Source of the DNA: Craspedostauros australis
Taxonomy: Eukaryota; Bacillariophyta; Bacillariophyceae; Mastogloiales; Achnanthaceae
DNA: 64,000 nucleotides
Direction of reading: 5' to 3'
Assembly (NCBI GenBank): GCA_026770025.1
Contig: JAMXDE010000038.1
Location: 1 to 64,000, forward strand
Part shown: positions 12,401 to 24,600 of the stretch, piece after piece
Layout of the letters: the number at the start of each line of letters is the position of its first letter
Numbering within the stretch: the first letter of the stretch is position 1
Made by a program: the position numbers and the translations under genes
Notes under the pieces: model-generated
Databases searched by the model: none
What the model saw: the letters and a program-made list of their open reading frames with translations, nothing else
What the model was told of the DNA's origin: nothing

Positions 12401-14010
12401 TGTGTTGCGAAGCGTTGTGAAGTGGAGTGTTGTTGTATTTGAGGATGGAAATGTAGAAGCGAGTAGGATCAAACAAGGTGTGAGTACATGGTCTGGAGCG
12501 CATGGTCTGGAGTGCATGATGCGAAATGGTTGTTACATTGGATTCATAAGAAACGACGATTCGACGGTGTGTCTTCAGCGCCACGTACCTTCGCGCACGC
12601 GCGCGAGACGATCTGGGCATGTTGAATCGAGTTGCGGCTGTGTGGAAGCTTTCGTCTCGAATGAGCGGACCCTGAGGTTGTGCCAACGGGATCATCCGAA
12701 ACAAATCGAAATCCGCATTCGCTTCTTTTTCTGCCTGCCTTTCTGCCTCTATCTCTGCGTCCATCTCCGCGATCTCCCTTTCGAGCCGCAAAATCTCTGG
12801 GTCCATCTCGGGTTCTGGGATCGGTACGGTTGGTGTCACTGCAAGTCGCGACAGGTCCACGTTTTGAGCGACGGCATTGATGTAGTCTGGGATCGAGCCG
12901 TACTGCGGATTGGATCGCAACCATTCCGTCATCTGGTCGATCGTCCTGGAAGTTCCCGGCTGGTAGAGCTCGGCCGGAGTTAAGGTCGACGAAGCTGGCA
13001 CCGACGAAGAATTCTCAGCCGTTGGTTGTGAAACTTCCTGCCGTTCGAAGGAAGGGCGCGAAATTCGTGGTGCGGCTACTGGGTTGGCTGCGTTCTGAGT
13101 TTCGGTGATATGGGACCAGCCTTGCCTCACAGGTACGGTGCCAGCGTTCTGAAGCGATGAAAATGTGCTTGCATCAGAAAGGCCGCTTACTTGACGAGGC
13201 AACGCGCCCGCCAGGTTGCCTGCACCCTGCGTATGGAATCCGGGTTGGCCACTCCTGGTTGCATCGTGTCCGCGTCCATGTTCACGTCTGCGCTCGTTTT
13301 GTTCGGTGGTGAAATTGGTGGTGAGTTGGTGAGTTGATTCCGTCGATCCAGCACGATCATGTGTCAGCCAGCGTTGCATCCATGCGTCGATCCGTCCATT
13401 GATTGATTGATCCGTCCATTGATCCGTTCGTTCGTTCGCCAATCCGTGCGTGCATCCATGAATCCATTTCGAAGTCCGTCGATCATGACGCCGTTGGTCG
13501 AAGCCAGATTCCATCCATCAGTAAATAGCATTCGCCAGAAGGATTCATTCCAAAGAGTGTTGTTGTCCAATGGAGGAGAGAATGTTCATGAAAATGTTGA
13601 TGAGACAGCTTTCCTCTGTGCTGTCATCTTGACGCTGCTCAGCATCACCGTCACATGCACATTCTCGGGCATGAGTTCAGTCCATACACCTACGAGTATG
13701 GATGGCAATCCGTGTCAAACACAGCCGTGCCTGTGTGGACAAGTGCGTATTCGATCCATCCTTCGATGATCCATCCTTCGATGACACGCACGTTGCTCCA
13801 GCATGGGCCACCGGAGTCAAAGGCACTGGATTGAAAGACTCTGGCGATCTACCAGGCGAAAGACACTTGTGGTAGACAGGTAGACAGGTAGACAGGTAGA
13901 CAGGCAAGCGCAACTCACCGTTCGGACTCGTTGAACGAGGCGTCTGATCCCATGAAACTTTCATCATCACTTGCCACGTTCGACATGTGGAAGCCGTTCC
14001 TGCTGCTCAT
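7923..14010 (-). CDS. Single-pass membrane protein with mucin-like Ser/Thr/Pro repeat ectodomain
   Basis: Function unknown; probably a cell-surface or wall-associated protein. Proposed exons are 14010-13919, 13287-12589 and 11379-7923 (1415 residues). Donors are GTGAGT and GTACGT, and the phases match at both joins. In order: an acidic/polar N-terminal region, a charged helix rich in E and A (about 210-240), an IQ-like motif (LIQHKFRVHRER, about 285-296), an acidic stretch, a membrane helix (about 406-426), a Gly/Ala-rich stretch, a Cys-containing globular part, four PTFPPS blocks, then the 45-residue repeat from about residue 920. The frame ends at a stop at 7923, just after a 2-bp loss near 7949; the array continues upstream of that in window coordinates. 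Intron 2 (1209 nt) is long for this region, so two genes or a missed exon are possible. An upstream in-frame ATG at 14187 would add an Asn/Asp-rich extension. Confidence 0.72.
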
Positions 14011-15738
14011 GATGGCCTCCTTGTCGTCGTCGTCGTCGTCGTTGTTGTCGTTGTTGTCGTTGATTAGCTGTTGGTGGTTGCTGTCATTGATTTTCCTCTC
14101 CGTCTCTCTCCCTCCTGTTCGATTCCGTTGCCGTTGTGCGATATGCTGTGTATGCCTTGAATCAATTTTCACTCGAACCAACTTCACCCTGGGGTCTCCC
14201 TCCTGTCAACTCGATACTTCCCCCTCCTTGCTTTGATCCAGTCGTACCAATACTCTGCCGCTGCTCTTGCCGAAGCTCCCACTCTAATTCGTGGCGTGTT
14301 CAATCTGGTGCTGCTGTGCTTGCTGCGACTCAATTTACTCCTGTGTAATCTCGCTCTCTATCTGTCTATCTATCTATCTCTGTTTGCGTCTCAGGGGGGT
14401 TGGTGAGGAGAGCTGAACCTGATCGTAGTTGCGTCGTGCCCTGGTTATGGCTCTGCACCCCTTGTTGGTTGTGTGTCTCTGTTCGCGTCTCTTCTTGTGT
14501 CTCGCTTGGTCACTTCCAACACACTTGTTGTGCGACACGGTTGTGTGCTGGCGAGGACACCAACGGAACAGACGCAGAGAGAGACACCTCTCTCTCTCTC
14601 TGCCGACCACCATGTTTGCCACGCAATGGGCCAGCTTTCTGTCTTCGTGTGGCTTCTTGGTCCGCCAAACCTCCACGGTTCGTCTGTTTTGCTGTCAGTC
14701 GCATCGCTTGAAGAACACACGCGGTTTGATGTGGTGTGGCAACATTGCGCAACGCAACAATCGATGAGAAACCGCGCTTTTGCGCCAACGCCACACAAGC
14801 GCCACGAGCGAGCAAAGGAGGGCCACACTTTAAGCCGAAATTGATAAAGTCCTCCCACACCCAGTCCTTGTATTACAACGTATATCCGGCGAAATATTCG
14901 ATCCATTCCGTTTTTGATATCCCCGTTGGTATAAGATGGTACGTGCGTCTTGACGAAGAACACCCCCGAACGAACACGACCCAAATCACAAACCACATAT
15001 CATGAGCGCCCTTCAGATTCTCCTTTTGTCGCCTGGAAGAACAGTCGATACCTATTGTGCGATGCTGTACATTTTATCAATGAAGCCCAACAAAATATGA
15101 CGAGCAGTTGGACACACAAAATGACGATTGAGGAGAGAATAGATTTCTCTCACTTGGTACTTGGGAATAGCGGAAAGGCACAAGCTGACGCTCCGTCAGG
15201 TTCCGCAAAAACAAACTAAAATGTTACAAGGTGATTGTTCGTGAAAAACGAGAAAAAAGTCACTACGACGTTGTCCTTGAAGGCCTGAGTAAGCACGATT
15301 CACACAACCCAGCAAACACGATCCGTTCACCATCGGTCGCCTGTCAGACGCATATCTGATCTCAGACGAGAGCGGTTTCATTTTAAAAAATGTCACGAAA
15401 AATGACTGTCCGTCATGCGACAGATGTGAGGAAACCAACGTCATTCCGCTCTTTTATTCCGAGTGGTCAAACTCATGACTCAGACAGAAACATCGTGTCA
15501 ACCACAAAATCTTAGACGAACGCACATCACCACAAACACACATCAAATTCAGCCAAGATCTTCTTTTGACAACCACGACGGTTGGATGCACACAACTGAT
15601 CATCCATCTGTTCATCTGTTCATCCATTCATCCATCCATCTATCCATCGATTCATCCGTTGGCACATCCGTCAAGACCTCACAAATTCTGCCACCATACC
15701 GTTACATCTGCCTCCTCTGTCAAGACGCGGCTCCAAGA

Positions 15739-15771
<33 letters not shown>

Positions 15772-15953
15772 TACGAGTACTCCTGAGTGCAACCAATACA
15801 GATTCCAATCGGAGACATCAGCAACTTCACAAACGCAGACGAACGAACGAACGAACGAACGAACGAACGAACGAGATGAATCGCCAACTGGGACAGTCCC
15901 ACCACAAACGGCAACAGCAACGAACGAGGACATCGCTGAAGTCCACACGCATT
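14011..15953. other. Divergent intergenic region with simple repeats
   Basis: This region lies between two divergently transcribed genes and should hold both promoters. Visible simple repeats are a GTC/GTT tract (about 14022-14060), a short TCTA tract (about 14357-14380), ATCC-type repeats (about 15598-15660), GAGCAC repeats (15741-15770) and a GAAC tetranucleotide run (about 15838-15874). Short open frames on both strands show no recognisable protein. No RNA gene was seen. Confidence 0.6.
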
Positions 15954-18900
15954 ATGATGTCAGGATTGGCTCTGTGCGCCTCCACGGGGGCCAGGCAAGG
16001 TGTGCGGGCATGGCAGTCGACTGTCGTCCGTTCCTCCAGAGCTTCCGTTTCTGCGTTTGCGTCGACTGCTGCTTCGCGCCGAACCAACAAGCTGAGGAAG
16101 AGCACGACCGGCTTTGCACCGCCGACTTCTGCAGCGCCATCCGCCGCGTTCGGAATCGGGAACAGCAGAATGCTCACCACGCTTTCGTCTGCTGTTGAGG
16201 ATGCCGCAGCCGAAACCTCCATTGCCGAGGCTTACGATCTCATCAACAAGAGCAAGGGGTTGGAGGGATCGTACGATCCGTCGGAGTTCGAGAAGGACAT
16301 CTACACCTGGTGGGAGAAGTCACAGTGCTTCTCTCCCGACGCCAAGCACAGCAACGACAATGGCAAGCAACCGTACGTCCTTCCCATGCCACCACCCAAC
16401 GTCACCGGACGCTTGCACATGGGCCACGCCATTTTCGTTGCGTTGCAGGACGTCCTGGCGCGTTTCCACCGCATGAGAGGCCGTCCCGTCTTGTGGCTGC
16501 CCGGGACGGATCATGCCGGCATCGCCACGCAACTTCAGGTCGAAAAGCAGCTCATCGCAGAAGGCACCACACGCGAAGAAGTCGGACGTGAGGAGTTCTT
16601 GGACCGCGTTTGGAAGTACAAGGAGGAGCAGGGCGGTCACATCACGCGCCAGCTGCGATCGCTCGGAGCGTCCGCCGATTGGACCCGCGAGAGATTCACC
16701 ATGGACAAGGACTTGAGCGACGCCGTGTCCGAGGCGTTCGTGCGCCTTCACGAGAAGGAATTGGTCTACCGCGGAGAGTACATGGTCAACTGGGCACCCA
16801 TGCTCAAGACCGCTGTCAGCGACCTTGAGGTCGAGTATTCCGAGGAGGAAGGCAAGCTCTACTTCTTCAAGTACAACGTCGACGGCAGCGATGGTGAGTG
16901 TTGGAGTGCGCTTTGCATATGTGTGCAAGAACGGATCAGTCCAGATTTTTGGTGTTTCCGCACATTGCGATTTCCCACTTGCTTCAAAACCAGAATTGCT
17001 CGCGCAACTTTGTTCCACTCTTCTCGACTCACACTCGAAATTCAAAACTCAAATTCACACTCGACTGTCCCAACATCGACATAAACGTTTCAACTCCTGC
17101 TTCGATCACAGAATTCCTGCCAGTTGCGACAACCCGTCCCGAAACCATCATGGGAGACACGGCTGTGTGCGTGCATCCGGACGATGAGCGCTACAAGCAT
17201 CTTGTTGGCAAGGAGGTCGTTGTGCCCATGAGCGACGGCAGGAAGATCCCCATCATCGCAGATGACTATGTCGACATGGAGTTCGGAACAGGCGCATTGA
17301 AGATCACGCCAGGACACGATCCTAATGACTATGCCATCGGCAAGAAGCACGATCTCCCCATCATCAACATCATGAACAAGGACGGGTCTTTGAACGGTAA
17401 CGCTGGAGAATACAACGGGTTGGATCGCTTCGACGCGCGCGAAAAGCTGTGGAGCGACATGGAATCCAGCGAATTGACAATCAAGGTGAAACCGCACACC
17501 CAGCGCGTTCCCAGATCGCAGCGCGGTGGAGAGGTCATCGAGCCGTTGGTCAGCAGCCAATGGTTCGTCAAGACGAAGGGCATGGGGTCCAAGGCCCTCC
17601 AGGCCGTGGAGGACGGCGACGTCCAAATCGTCCCCAAGCGATTCGACAAGATCTGGAACAACTGGCTGGAAGATATCCACGATTGGTGCGTGTCGCGACA
17701 GCTTTGGTGGGGACATCGCATCCCGGTGTGGTACGTTGGCGAGTACGGTTCCAGCGAGTACATCGTCGCCAGAAATGACGAAGATGCAAAGACCAAGGCC
17801 ATCGAGATGGGACACCCGGAATCCGTGCAACTCTTCCAGGATGAGGACGTACTCGATACGTGGTTTAGTTCCGGGCTTTGGCCATTCGCCACAGTGGGGT
17901 GGCCACACAACGAGCACGAGGCAGATTCCGATCTCGCGAGATTCTATCCGGCCACATGCCTCGAAACAGGATACGACATCCTCTTCTTCTGGGTGGCCCG
18001 AATGGTCATGATGGGGATTGAACTGACGGGAAAGAGCCCATTCAGCGTCGTTTACCTTCATGGCCTCGTACGTGCTGCGGATGGTACCAAGATGTCAAAG
18101 ACGAAGGGCAACGTCGTGGACCCGCTTGACACAGTCGCTGAGTACGGTGCAGACAGTTTGCGATACTCCTTGGTCACAGGCGTGACGCCAGGACAGGTAC
18201 GTTTTCTTCGTGTGTGAAAATACCGTGCAAATCCTGCGTCAGTACGACGATGAGTGTTGTGACATGCTGTGTCGTGATGCGTTACGCTGTGATATGCAAA
18301 GTAAAGGCACGACCATACTCTGCTACTCCCACTGCGCATCCTCCAATTTCAGCATGTCCTCGAGTTTCATCTCACCAGTCCATTTCACATGTGCTGTGTG
18401 TGTTCCTCACGGTGATTTGTCATTCACAAATCATTTGCGGGTCACTTCTGTCGCTTACTCCACTCTACTCTACTTGACAGGACATCCCGCTGAACATGGA
18501 AAAGATCGCTGCCAACCGCAACTTTGCAAACAAGCTCTGGAATTGCTGCAAGTTTGTGACTCAGAATGCCCTGAAGAATGTCGGGGAGGAGGAGCTGAAT
18601 GGACTGGGCGTCACGGGACCAATCACCAGCGAGGAATTCGACACCATGCTGCTGCCAGAACGATACATCATCTCCAAGCTCCACATCCTTGCCGAGGACA
18701 TCACCGGTGACATCGAGAGATACCAGCTGGGCGCCGCTGGCAGCAAAATCTACGAGTTCCTGTGGGATCAATTCGCTGACTGGTACATCGAGATTTCGAA
18801 GACGCGCCTCTACGAAGGTGCTGGCGGCACGTCCGAGGAGGACGCAAAGCAGGCGCGCCGCGTCCTCGTGTACGTGCTGGACTCCAGCCTGCGGTTGCTC

Positions 18901-19536
18901 CATCCGTTCATGCCATACGTGACCGAAAACCTCTGGCATCATCTGCCACGTGCCGATGCCAACGGCGACCAAGCAGCACATTCGTTGATGCTGGCCGACT
19001 GGCCGCAGATGGAGGACCAGTCCCTGGTGAAGTGTCAATCGACCATCGAGACGTTCGAATGCTTCCAGGCCCTGACGCGAAGTATCCGCAACGCCCGCGC
19101 GGAGTACAACGTCGAGCCAGGCAAGCGCATCGGCGGGTTCGTTGTTGCATCTGGCGAACTGAAGGAGGAGCTTGAGAAGGAGCTGAAATCGTTGGTGGCG
19201 CTCGCCAAGCTCGATGTCGGCAGCGTTGCCATCTACGAGGCTGGCAGCGACGAGGCGAAGGCGCTGAACAACGACGAAACCATCCAGCTGGTCATCCAGG
19301 ATGGAGTGGAGACGTACCTGCCATTGTCGGGATTGATCGACAAGGAGAAGGAGGAGGCCCGGTTGAAGAAACAGCTGAAGAAGCTCTCCGCCGAGATCGA
19401 AAAACTGAGCAAGAGGTTGGACTCTCCAGGTTTCGCAGAGAAGGCACCCCCGGCCGTTGTCGACAAGGCCAAGAATGAGCTGTCGGAGTTGCAGGACCAG
19501 GAAGAGAAGGTGAAGGAATCCTTATCGACTCTCTAA
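15954..19536 (+). CDS. VARS: Valyl-tRNA synthetase (class Ia)
   Basis: Charges tRNA-Val with valine. Exons are 15954-16893, 17112-18196 and 18481-19536, giving 1026 residues, with donors GTGAGT and GTACGT and in-phase joins. The class Ia signature HMGHA is at about 155-159 within PPPNVTGRLHMGHA, and KMSKTKGN begins at about 640. The editing-domain region contains ATTRPETIMGD. The C-terminus is a charged coiled coil (the tRNA-binding arm typical of ValRS), containing KEKEEARLKKQLKKL. The first 70 or so residues are Arg/Ser/Ala-rich with almost no acidic residues, as in organelle targeting. ATG codons at 15954 and 15957 fit a targeted form; an in-frame ATG at 16170 starts just before the conserved body and could give a cytosolic form. 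An upstream ATG at 15876 is also in frame. Confidence 0.95.
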
Positions 19537-19720
19537 AGACGAGACCTGGGTGAATCAGCGGGACAGTATTGGCAGTAGCACTTCCAAATAATAATGAGGC
19601 ACGATCCCTTCTCAGTCTTATTAGTATTTCTGCCTCGTCTTGAATCCATGAAAGAGCATTGTTTCTGTACCGTGTGTTGCGAAGAGAGCGGCTCCTCTGC
19701 ACTCGTATTAGTCATAGTAG

Positions 19721-19730
19721 CAGCAGCAGC

Positions 19731-19769
<39 letters not shown>
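19721..19769. repeat. CAG/TAG trinucleotide microsatellite
   Basis: A run of four CAG units passes into about twelve TAG units, 3' of the valyl-tRNA synthetase gene. The stretch 19537-19936 otherwise shows nothing recognisable and probably holds the 3' ends of the flanking transcripts. Confidence 0.9.
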
Positions 19770-19770
<1 letters not shown>

Positions 19771-19936
19771 CTAGTAGACTAGCCTGCGGACGATTTCTAG
19801 AGCGTGTTGTTTCGCTGTCACCGGCGGAATTGTTTTTTCGTTCATCGATTTGCACTTGGTCGTGAGTGCGGATTGTGCACAGGAACAACGCGGCAGATGT
19901 CCTTGAAGTTCTTCAGCACACGTGCCAAGTGAACGC

Positions 19937-20213
19937 TTACTGCCTTTCCTGCTTGGGCGCGAAGAAACTCTTCGGGTTGAGAGGGTTGGTGGGACCACAG
20001 ATGTTGAGTTCTGTGGTGTGAGGAACATCCACCTCTCCCCTCTTCGCACTCACCTTCGGCAGCCGCACGAGAGAGCACTGGGATCACAATATAATAATAG
20101 GGTACTGTTGAAGCCTCGGCTGCGATCGCAACCAAAGCATCCAAAACATCGAATGCAACAAAAACAACAGGAGCAACCAGACAGACACGCTCGCACAACG
20201 TACCAATACGCAC
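19937..20213 (-). CDS. Possible small two-exon gene, unrecognised
   Basis: Very tentative. Exons 20213-20054 and 20010-19937 join in phase through a consensus donor (GAAG then GTGAGT) and a CACCACAG acceptor, giving 77 residues. The N-terminus is hydrophobic (about residues 8-35, for example VVFVAFDVLDALVAIAAEA), and the second exon encodes a polar tail ending in NPKSFFAPKQERQ. The 43-nt intron is shorter than all other introns inferred here (80 nt or more), and no family is recognised. It may equally be the 5' flank of the large gene starting at 20287. Confidence 0.2.
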
Positions 20214-20286
20214 GCGTCTGAAGACAGTGGCGCGTGAATGCGCGCTCGTCGATCAAGTCTCAACCAACACGATACATACTACCTAA

Positions 20287-21579
20287 ATGCGTTCCATGCG
20301 CCCCATCGACGACGTCCATGACGCTGTTGGCATCACAGATGATGGTAACGATAATGACAACGATGATGACGTGACTGATTCCGACGATGCCGCAGTCGCA
20401 GGTTCTTCTTCGGGCGCGGAGACGATCTCGTCGATGTCAAGAGCCGACGCAGACGCAGACGCAGGCAGAAGCACGATCTCATCGATCACTGGCGTCACCA
20501 CAAGTGCGAGCACAGGCGTTCACACTGCTGGAGATGCGTCTGACTCTGGCGATACTGGCAGCGGTACATGCAGCGTCGCTTCGGGTGGCCACCAGCATGA
20601 TGGCGCGAGCAACAGCGAAGTGGATGCGATGAGCCAGCCAAGCGGCGACAGCGACAGCACACAAAGCAAGAAAGATGAGCAGACGGTATCCACTTCCGGC
20701 GTCTCAAGCCTCGGCCAAAACGACCATCTGCGAACACGCAATGATGATAGCTGCGATGACCATAGCAACGACAATTATGATGATGCAACAGAGCAACATG
20801 GCGAGAGCCGAAGGCGCGTCCGTCTCGGTGAGGTCGCCAGCACGACTGCCCACACTGCAGATGCAAGATACCAAAACTCCAGGCACGACAAAGGTGACAA
20901 CGACGACGGTACTAAGATCACGAACGGACGTGACCGCGGTCAGAAGTCCGGAGGTTCGCACGATTCCAAGCATGCGTATCCACGCTGCGACCATGATCCT
21001 CAGGCAACACTGGCCTACGAAGGCGAGAGACAGAACAAGAGCAACATTCGCGCAGCGGCGGAGAGAGAATTCGATAGAAAGCACGAGAAGGACCTGGCGG
21101 CAATTCAAAATGTCGACAATGTCGAGGCAGACCCAAAGACAAGGCAGAACAACACCATCTCGCAACAGGTCCGCAACACCAACAACAATTATCACCAAAA
21201 TTCACGGCATGGCAGACTCAACCCTATCGTGGCGCGAGACTCGTTGGACGGTGTTGGCACGGGCGTTCTCGACGCACCCGCTAGCGCGCCATTAGATGAT
21301 CGGATGCGGCGCGGGCAAGACGAGGCTCCAGGATCCAATACGCATGGCATGCATGCGGCGACGGCGCATGTTGGCCCCCGCCCCCAAGACGAACGCATGT
21401 ACGCCGCTCACCTGTACGATGACTTCGTCGATGACGACACGCTTGGTCCGCAGCTCCACGACGGCAACGGAACTGACGATCTTTCACTCCCGCGTGCCTT
21501 TTTGCCGGCATCGATGCGTATCCAATCCGGCCGTCACCATTCGCACCAGCCAAGTGCCACAACATCCAACAACCATCAA

Positions 21580-21629
<50 letters not shown>

Positions 21630-24600
21630 TATGGATACGCGAGGGGCTGCTGGAATGATTCCATCGCCCCGTCCTTCTGGGGAAGTACCTGCGTCTCTTT
21701 CGGGACAAGGCCGACAGCGGTCAGGGGTTCAGGAAGCCCTGGCTCCACAACAGTACGACCCTGCCATGCATGCGGGATTGTACACTGCTCAAGGCGAAAT
21801 CATCGACGAATCCTCAATGGTTGAAGGGGATCAGTTCCGACAGCGCCAAGGTGACAGCGTCGTGGATGCCCATGCGTCGTATGCTCCTCGCAATCGGAGG
21901 AGAAGGAATGGCCGAAGAGGCAACAGAATCACCAACGTGGTGGATCCTGCCCTCGGCGAACCTGTCACCGCCGAAGAGATGGAACGCGCAGTGGTTGACT
22001 ATGATGGAAATGTCATCCATTACGAACCCGGTCCTCGAGGTGCAAATGGTGTACATGGTGCAGATGAAAGCTACGGAGAGGACAATGGAGAAAGCGCTGG
22101 TATAGCTGGTCCATTGCATCATGATCAGAAGCGCTCGTCCGGACTGACAGCCATGTGCGCGTGTATTGTCCTTTCGATCATCGTCGGCATCGTCATGCTC
22201 ACAAGTGCATGCTCTCTCTTTCCCGGGCTGAAGCAATGCAAAGATGACGATTCCGGCAATGGGGCAGAATCAACCCCCACCCACTCCCCAGCCTCCCCCG
22301 CAACAACCTTCCTCACAAGCCTGACATGCGAAGGATCTGTCGCGGTGGGCATTGACGGAGAGGTGGTCGATCTTGTGCGTGAGAAATCTCCAACGGTCAC
22401 GTCATCTCAGACGTCTGGTGGAGCATCGCGCAACATGACGCAAACCACAATAGGTTGTGACGAGCAACAGTCATGGACCGGATATCATTCATGGATAGCA
22501 ATTGATGGGCTTGAAGCCGATGCCAACGGCGGTGGCGAAGCCATCAACATCGAAATGGCGTTGGATTCTCCGCTCGCAACATGGATGGTCGCCTTCGATG
22601 GAGCAAGTTGCGACGATCTCGGTTGTGCGATAGCATTGAGCAAGTGTGCAACAAGACAATGCGCGTTGGTGATTCCACCGGCGAAGAGAGAATCTGTGAC
22701 TGTTGCGATTGGCGGAATGGAGCCATTCGATTACACCATACGATCTCAACTCATCGCGTCAAACGATAGATGTGAGATCGCGAGGTCTCTCGATATCATC
22801 CTGGCCACCACATCAGAGTCCGAAGCATCGATGCCATCCATCAAGCCAGCTGTTGTTGTGACAGGGTCATACGAATATGCGACACCGGCAGACACATCGT
22901 TGGCATCTTGCGGTGTGAAGTCTGGAGTTGCCACGTGGTACTCAGTGAAGACGAACGTGTCGGGCATTGTGACTGCATCCACTTGCACCGACAACGGCAG
23001 TGGCAACGGCAGTGGCAACGGCAGTGGCAGTGGCAGCAGTACGAGCAGTAGCAACGCCAACCCAAGTTCCATCCAAGGCAACGCCCCAGCTTACATCACT
23101 GTGTTCAATGGGGATTGCGGCAGTTTGCAATGTGCCACGGAGACGAGCAGCGTTTCGTGTGGATCTCGCAATCAGGTGACGTGGTATTCAGAACATGACG
23201 AAGAGTATTTCCTCGCCATTTCCGCTCCTCCTGCTGGCCATCCCGATTGGAATCCTGCCGACGGATTATCCACATCCAGTACCAACGGCAACGGTAGCGC
23301 CGAAAATGGTAGCAAGCGCAACGGACTGAGATCGTCGGCATCAGCATCAGCACCTGCAGCAATTTCTACTTCTGCATCCACAATTGACCCTGAGAATGTC
23401 GACTATCAACTGTCGATTCGCCAAACGGCTGACAATGACATCTGTCACAAAGCGCAGTCGATCGATGGGTTGTCATCATTCTCGTTCCGCAAACTGTATG
23501 CTTCCCATCACACCGCGACCAGCGACAACGCACCATCTTGCGAGCTATCCAGCGTACAGGATGTGGTGGATAGGAAGGGAACGTGGTATGCAGTGAATGG
23601 AACAGGATCGTTGATGAAGGTCTCCACTTGTCTGAATGATAACTTTGGCGATGGTGGCAGGGACTCCGGCGATGATGAGATTTCATTCCAATCTGTCAAA
23701 GCGCAAGTCTTCAAGGGATCGTGCGACAACCTGAGGTGCCTCGATGGTGCGGAGACCGTCTTCAACCGAGGATGCAAATCCCCCCACGAAACTCATGCGG
23801 AATTCGACAGCGACTCCAACTTCAACGAAGTTGCGTGGCAATCCAATCTCGACGAGACGTACTTCGTGCACATCTCATCCAAGAAAGTTCGCGGCAAAGA
23901 AGGGACGAATGGCATTGCGCCGGCCGATCCAAATGTAAGCACAGGCATCAATATCAATACCAGCACAACGACGGTCGTCGGTCCTTTGTCGAGCCCCGAA
24001 TTCGCCTTCTCGATCCAATCGGCAGTGCGCAATGACTTGTGCGAATCAGCCGCTGTTCTAGATCTGCGAGGAGGCAACGTGTCCATCCATGGATCAACGA
24101 TGGAAGCAACCTTCCCAACTGAATTCACATCAAGCTGTGACCTTGCATCCAAAGTGGTATCTCCGGGTGTGTGGTACACAGTGGTCGGAGATGACTCATA
24201 CATCGATGTCGATACATGCAAATCTAACGATATGACACCACACGAGTATGATGCCTCGCTCCGGCTTGATCTCCCAGCTCCGCCACCTTTACCGAATGAG
24301 ACGACCTTCCGACTTTTCGACAATCAAATTACGATTCTCAGGGGGAATGACTGCCATTCGTTGGAATGCGTCACTGGAAATGATAGAGTGAACGATCGCT
24401 GCACATTCCAAAGCGAAACGGCGTGGTTCGCACAACGGAACCGACGGTACTTCATTCTCGTCCACAGTACACTCGGCGGACAAGGCGAATTCGTATTGTC
24501 AACCACCAAATCAGACAAAGGTGCATACGATTATCGGTGCGATGCTCCGCAATCTATTGCAATTGGAGAAGTTGTCGTCAACTACAACTCTGCCTTACCG

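Noticed and set aside
14374-15219. Several overlapping frames on both strands between the surface-protein and ValRS genes
   Set aside because: Mutually overlapping, low-complexity or basic peptides without known domains; treated as intergenic.
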